In this document: positions 7,227 through 7,535 of the stretch, in pieces | How the letters are laid out: every line of letters starts with the position of its first letter | How positions within the stretch are numbered: the stretch's first letter is position 1 | Assembly (NCBI GenBank): GCA_027492415.1 | Contig: JAPUEV010000285.1 | Span: 1-7,535 of the forward strand | DNA length: 7,535 nt | Origin: Ignavibacteria bacterium | GTDB taxonomy: Bacteria; Bacteroidota; Ignavibacteria; Tepidaquicellales; OLB5 | Direction of reading: 5' to 3' | The notes under the pieces: model-generated | Seen by the model: the letters and a program-made list of their open reading frames with translations, nothing else | What the model was told of the DNA's origin: nothing | The model's database searches: none | Position numbers and translations under genes: made by a program

Positions 7227-7263
7227 AAAAAAACAGCCTGTCACGTGAACTCGTGACAGGCTG
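7227..7263 (-). terminator. Strong rho-independent terminator after the right-edge partial gene
   Basis: A perfect 12-base-pair stem (cagcctgtcacg / cgtgacaggctg, 7234-7245 and 7252-7263) closes a 6-base loop. On the minus strand it runs straight into seven Ts (complement of 7227-7233). It begins 22 bases past the stop codon of the gene ending at 7286, so it ends that transcript and isolates the phosphoesterase gene from upstream readthrough. On the plus strand the T-run is displaced by about nine bases, so activity that way is doubtful. Confidence 0.93.
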
Positions 7264-7285
7264 AAAGATAAATTTTTTTATTATT

Positions 7286-7535
7286 CTATTTTATTACTAC
7301 CAGCTTTTTAGTATCAGAAAATTCATTGGCAATAAGCTTATAAAAATAAACTCCGCTTGGAAGATCCGATGCATTAATTTCTGTTTCATACTCACCTGGA
7401 TTAAATTGTCCTGATACAATCATATCCACAAGCGAACCTTTGGAATCATAAATTCCAAGAGTTACATATCCTTCTTTCGGTAAATTGAACTTTATTTTAG
7501 TAACCGGATTAAACGGATTAGGATAATTCTGATGC
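7286..7535 (-). CDS. C-terminal 82 residues of a secreted protein: T9SS type A sorting domain (head outside window)
   Basis: The minus-strand frame enters from the right edge and ends at a TAG at 7286-7288, giving 82 complete codons. The whole visible part is a sorting domain: HQNYPNPFNPVTKIKFNLP, then LGIYDSKGSLV, INASDLPSGVYFYK and the ending KKLVVIK. This module directs proteins that have crossed the inner membrane to the T9SS translocon, where it is normally removed and the protein released or attached to the surface. The front domain, which would decide the function, is beyond the window. The order NYPNPFNP, YDSKG, LPSGVYFYK, K-x-x-h-K matches the four complete neighbours, so the assignment is firm even though the gene is partial. 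Confidence 0.92.
   Translation of the reverse strand, partial: HQNYPNPFNPVTKIKFNLPKEGYVTLGIYDSKGSLVDMIVSGQFNPGEYETEINASDLPSGVYFYKLIANEFSDTKKLVVIK

Overview
The window looks like chromosomal DNA from a Bacteroidota or Ignavibacteriota (FCB-group) bacterium. It is AT-rich. Every full-length protein starts with an N-terminal signal peptide and ends in a type IX secretion system (T9SS) type A sorting domain. The anchor wording (Q-NYPNPFNP-hT followed by a hydrophobic -F-hP strand) is the form I associate with Ignavibacteria and nearby lineages. None of the starts has a clear Shine-Dalgarno sequence, which also fits this group. The lineage is an inference from protein style; there is no rRNA or other marker in the window.

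All supported genes lie on the minus strand, so transcription runs from high to low coordinates. In that order: (1) 7535-7286, the last 82 codons of a gene cut by the window edge, ending in a sorting domain and followed by a strong rho-independent terminator (7227-7263). (2) 7167-6016, a secreted metallophosphoesterase resembling purple acid phosphatases. (3) 5930-3906, a large Asp-box (sialidase-type BNR) beta-propeller protein, followed by a second terminator (3842-3877). (4) 3773-2037, a PQQ/BamB-like beta-propeller with a PKD domain. (5) 1984-749, a Ycf48/Hcf136-like propeller with seven repeats. (6) 698-1, the first 232 codons of a further secreted protein of a type I cannot name, running off the left edge.

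The two terminators suggest two transcription units inside the window: phosphoesterase plus Asp-box protein, then PQQ-like plus Ycf48-like plus the left partial gene (gaps of about 50 bases and no terminator between them). No gene-free stretch exceeds about 130 bases. I see no RNA gene, mobile element, CRISPR array or defence system.

The proteins probably do not form one pathway. What they share is the export route: each should cross the inner membrane by Sec, pass the outer membrane through T9SS, and be released or held at the cell surface. The window is best read as part of a cluster of secreted or surface cargo in which different front domains (phosphatase, three kinds of beta-propeller, one unknown) are attached to one common C-terminal sorting module.
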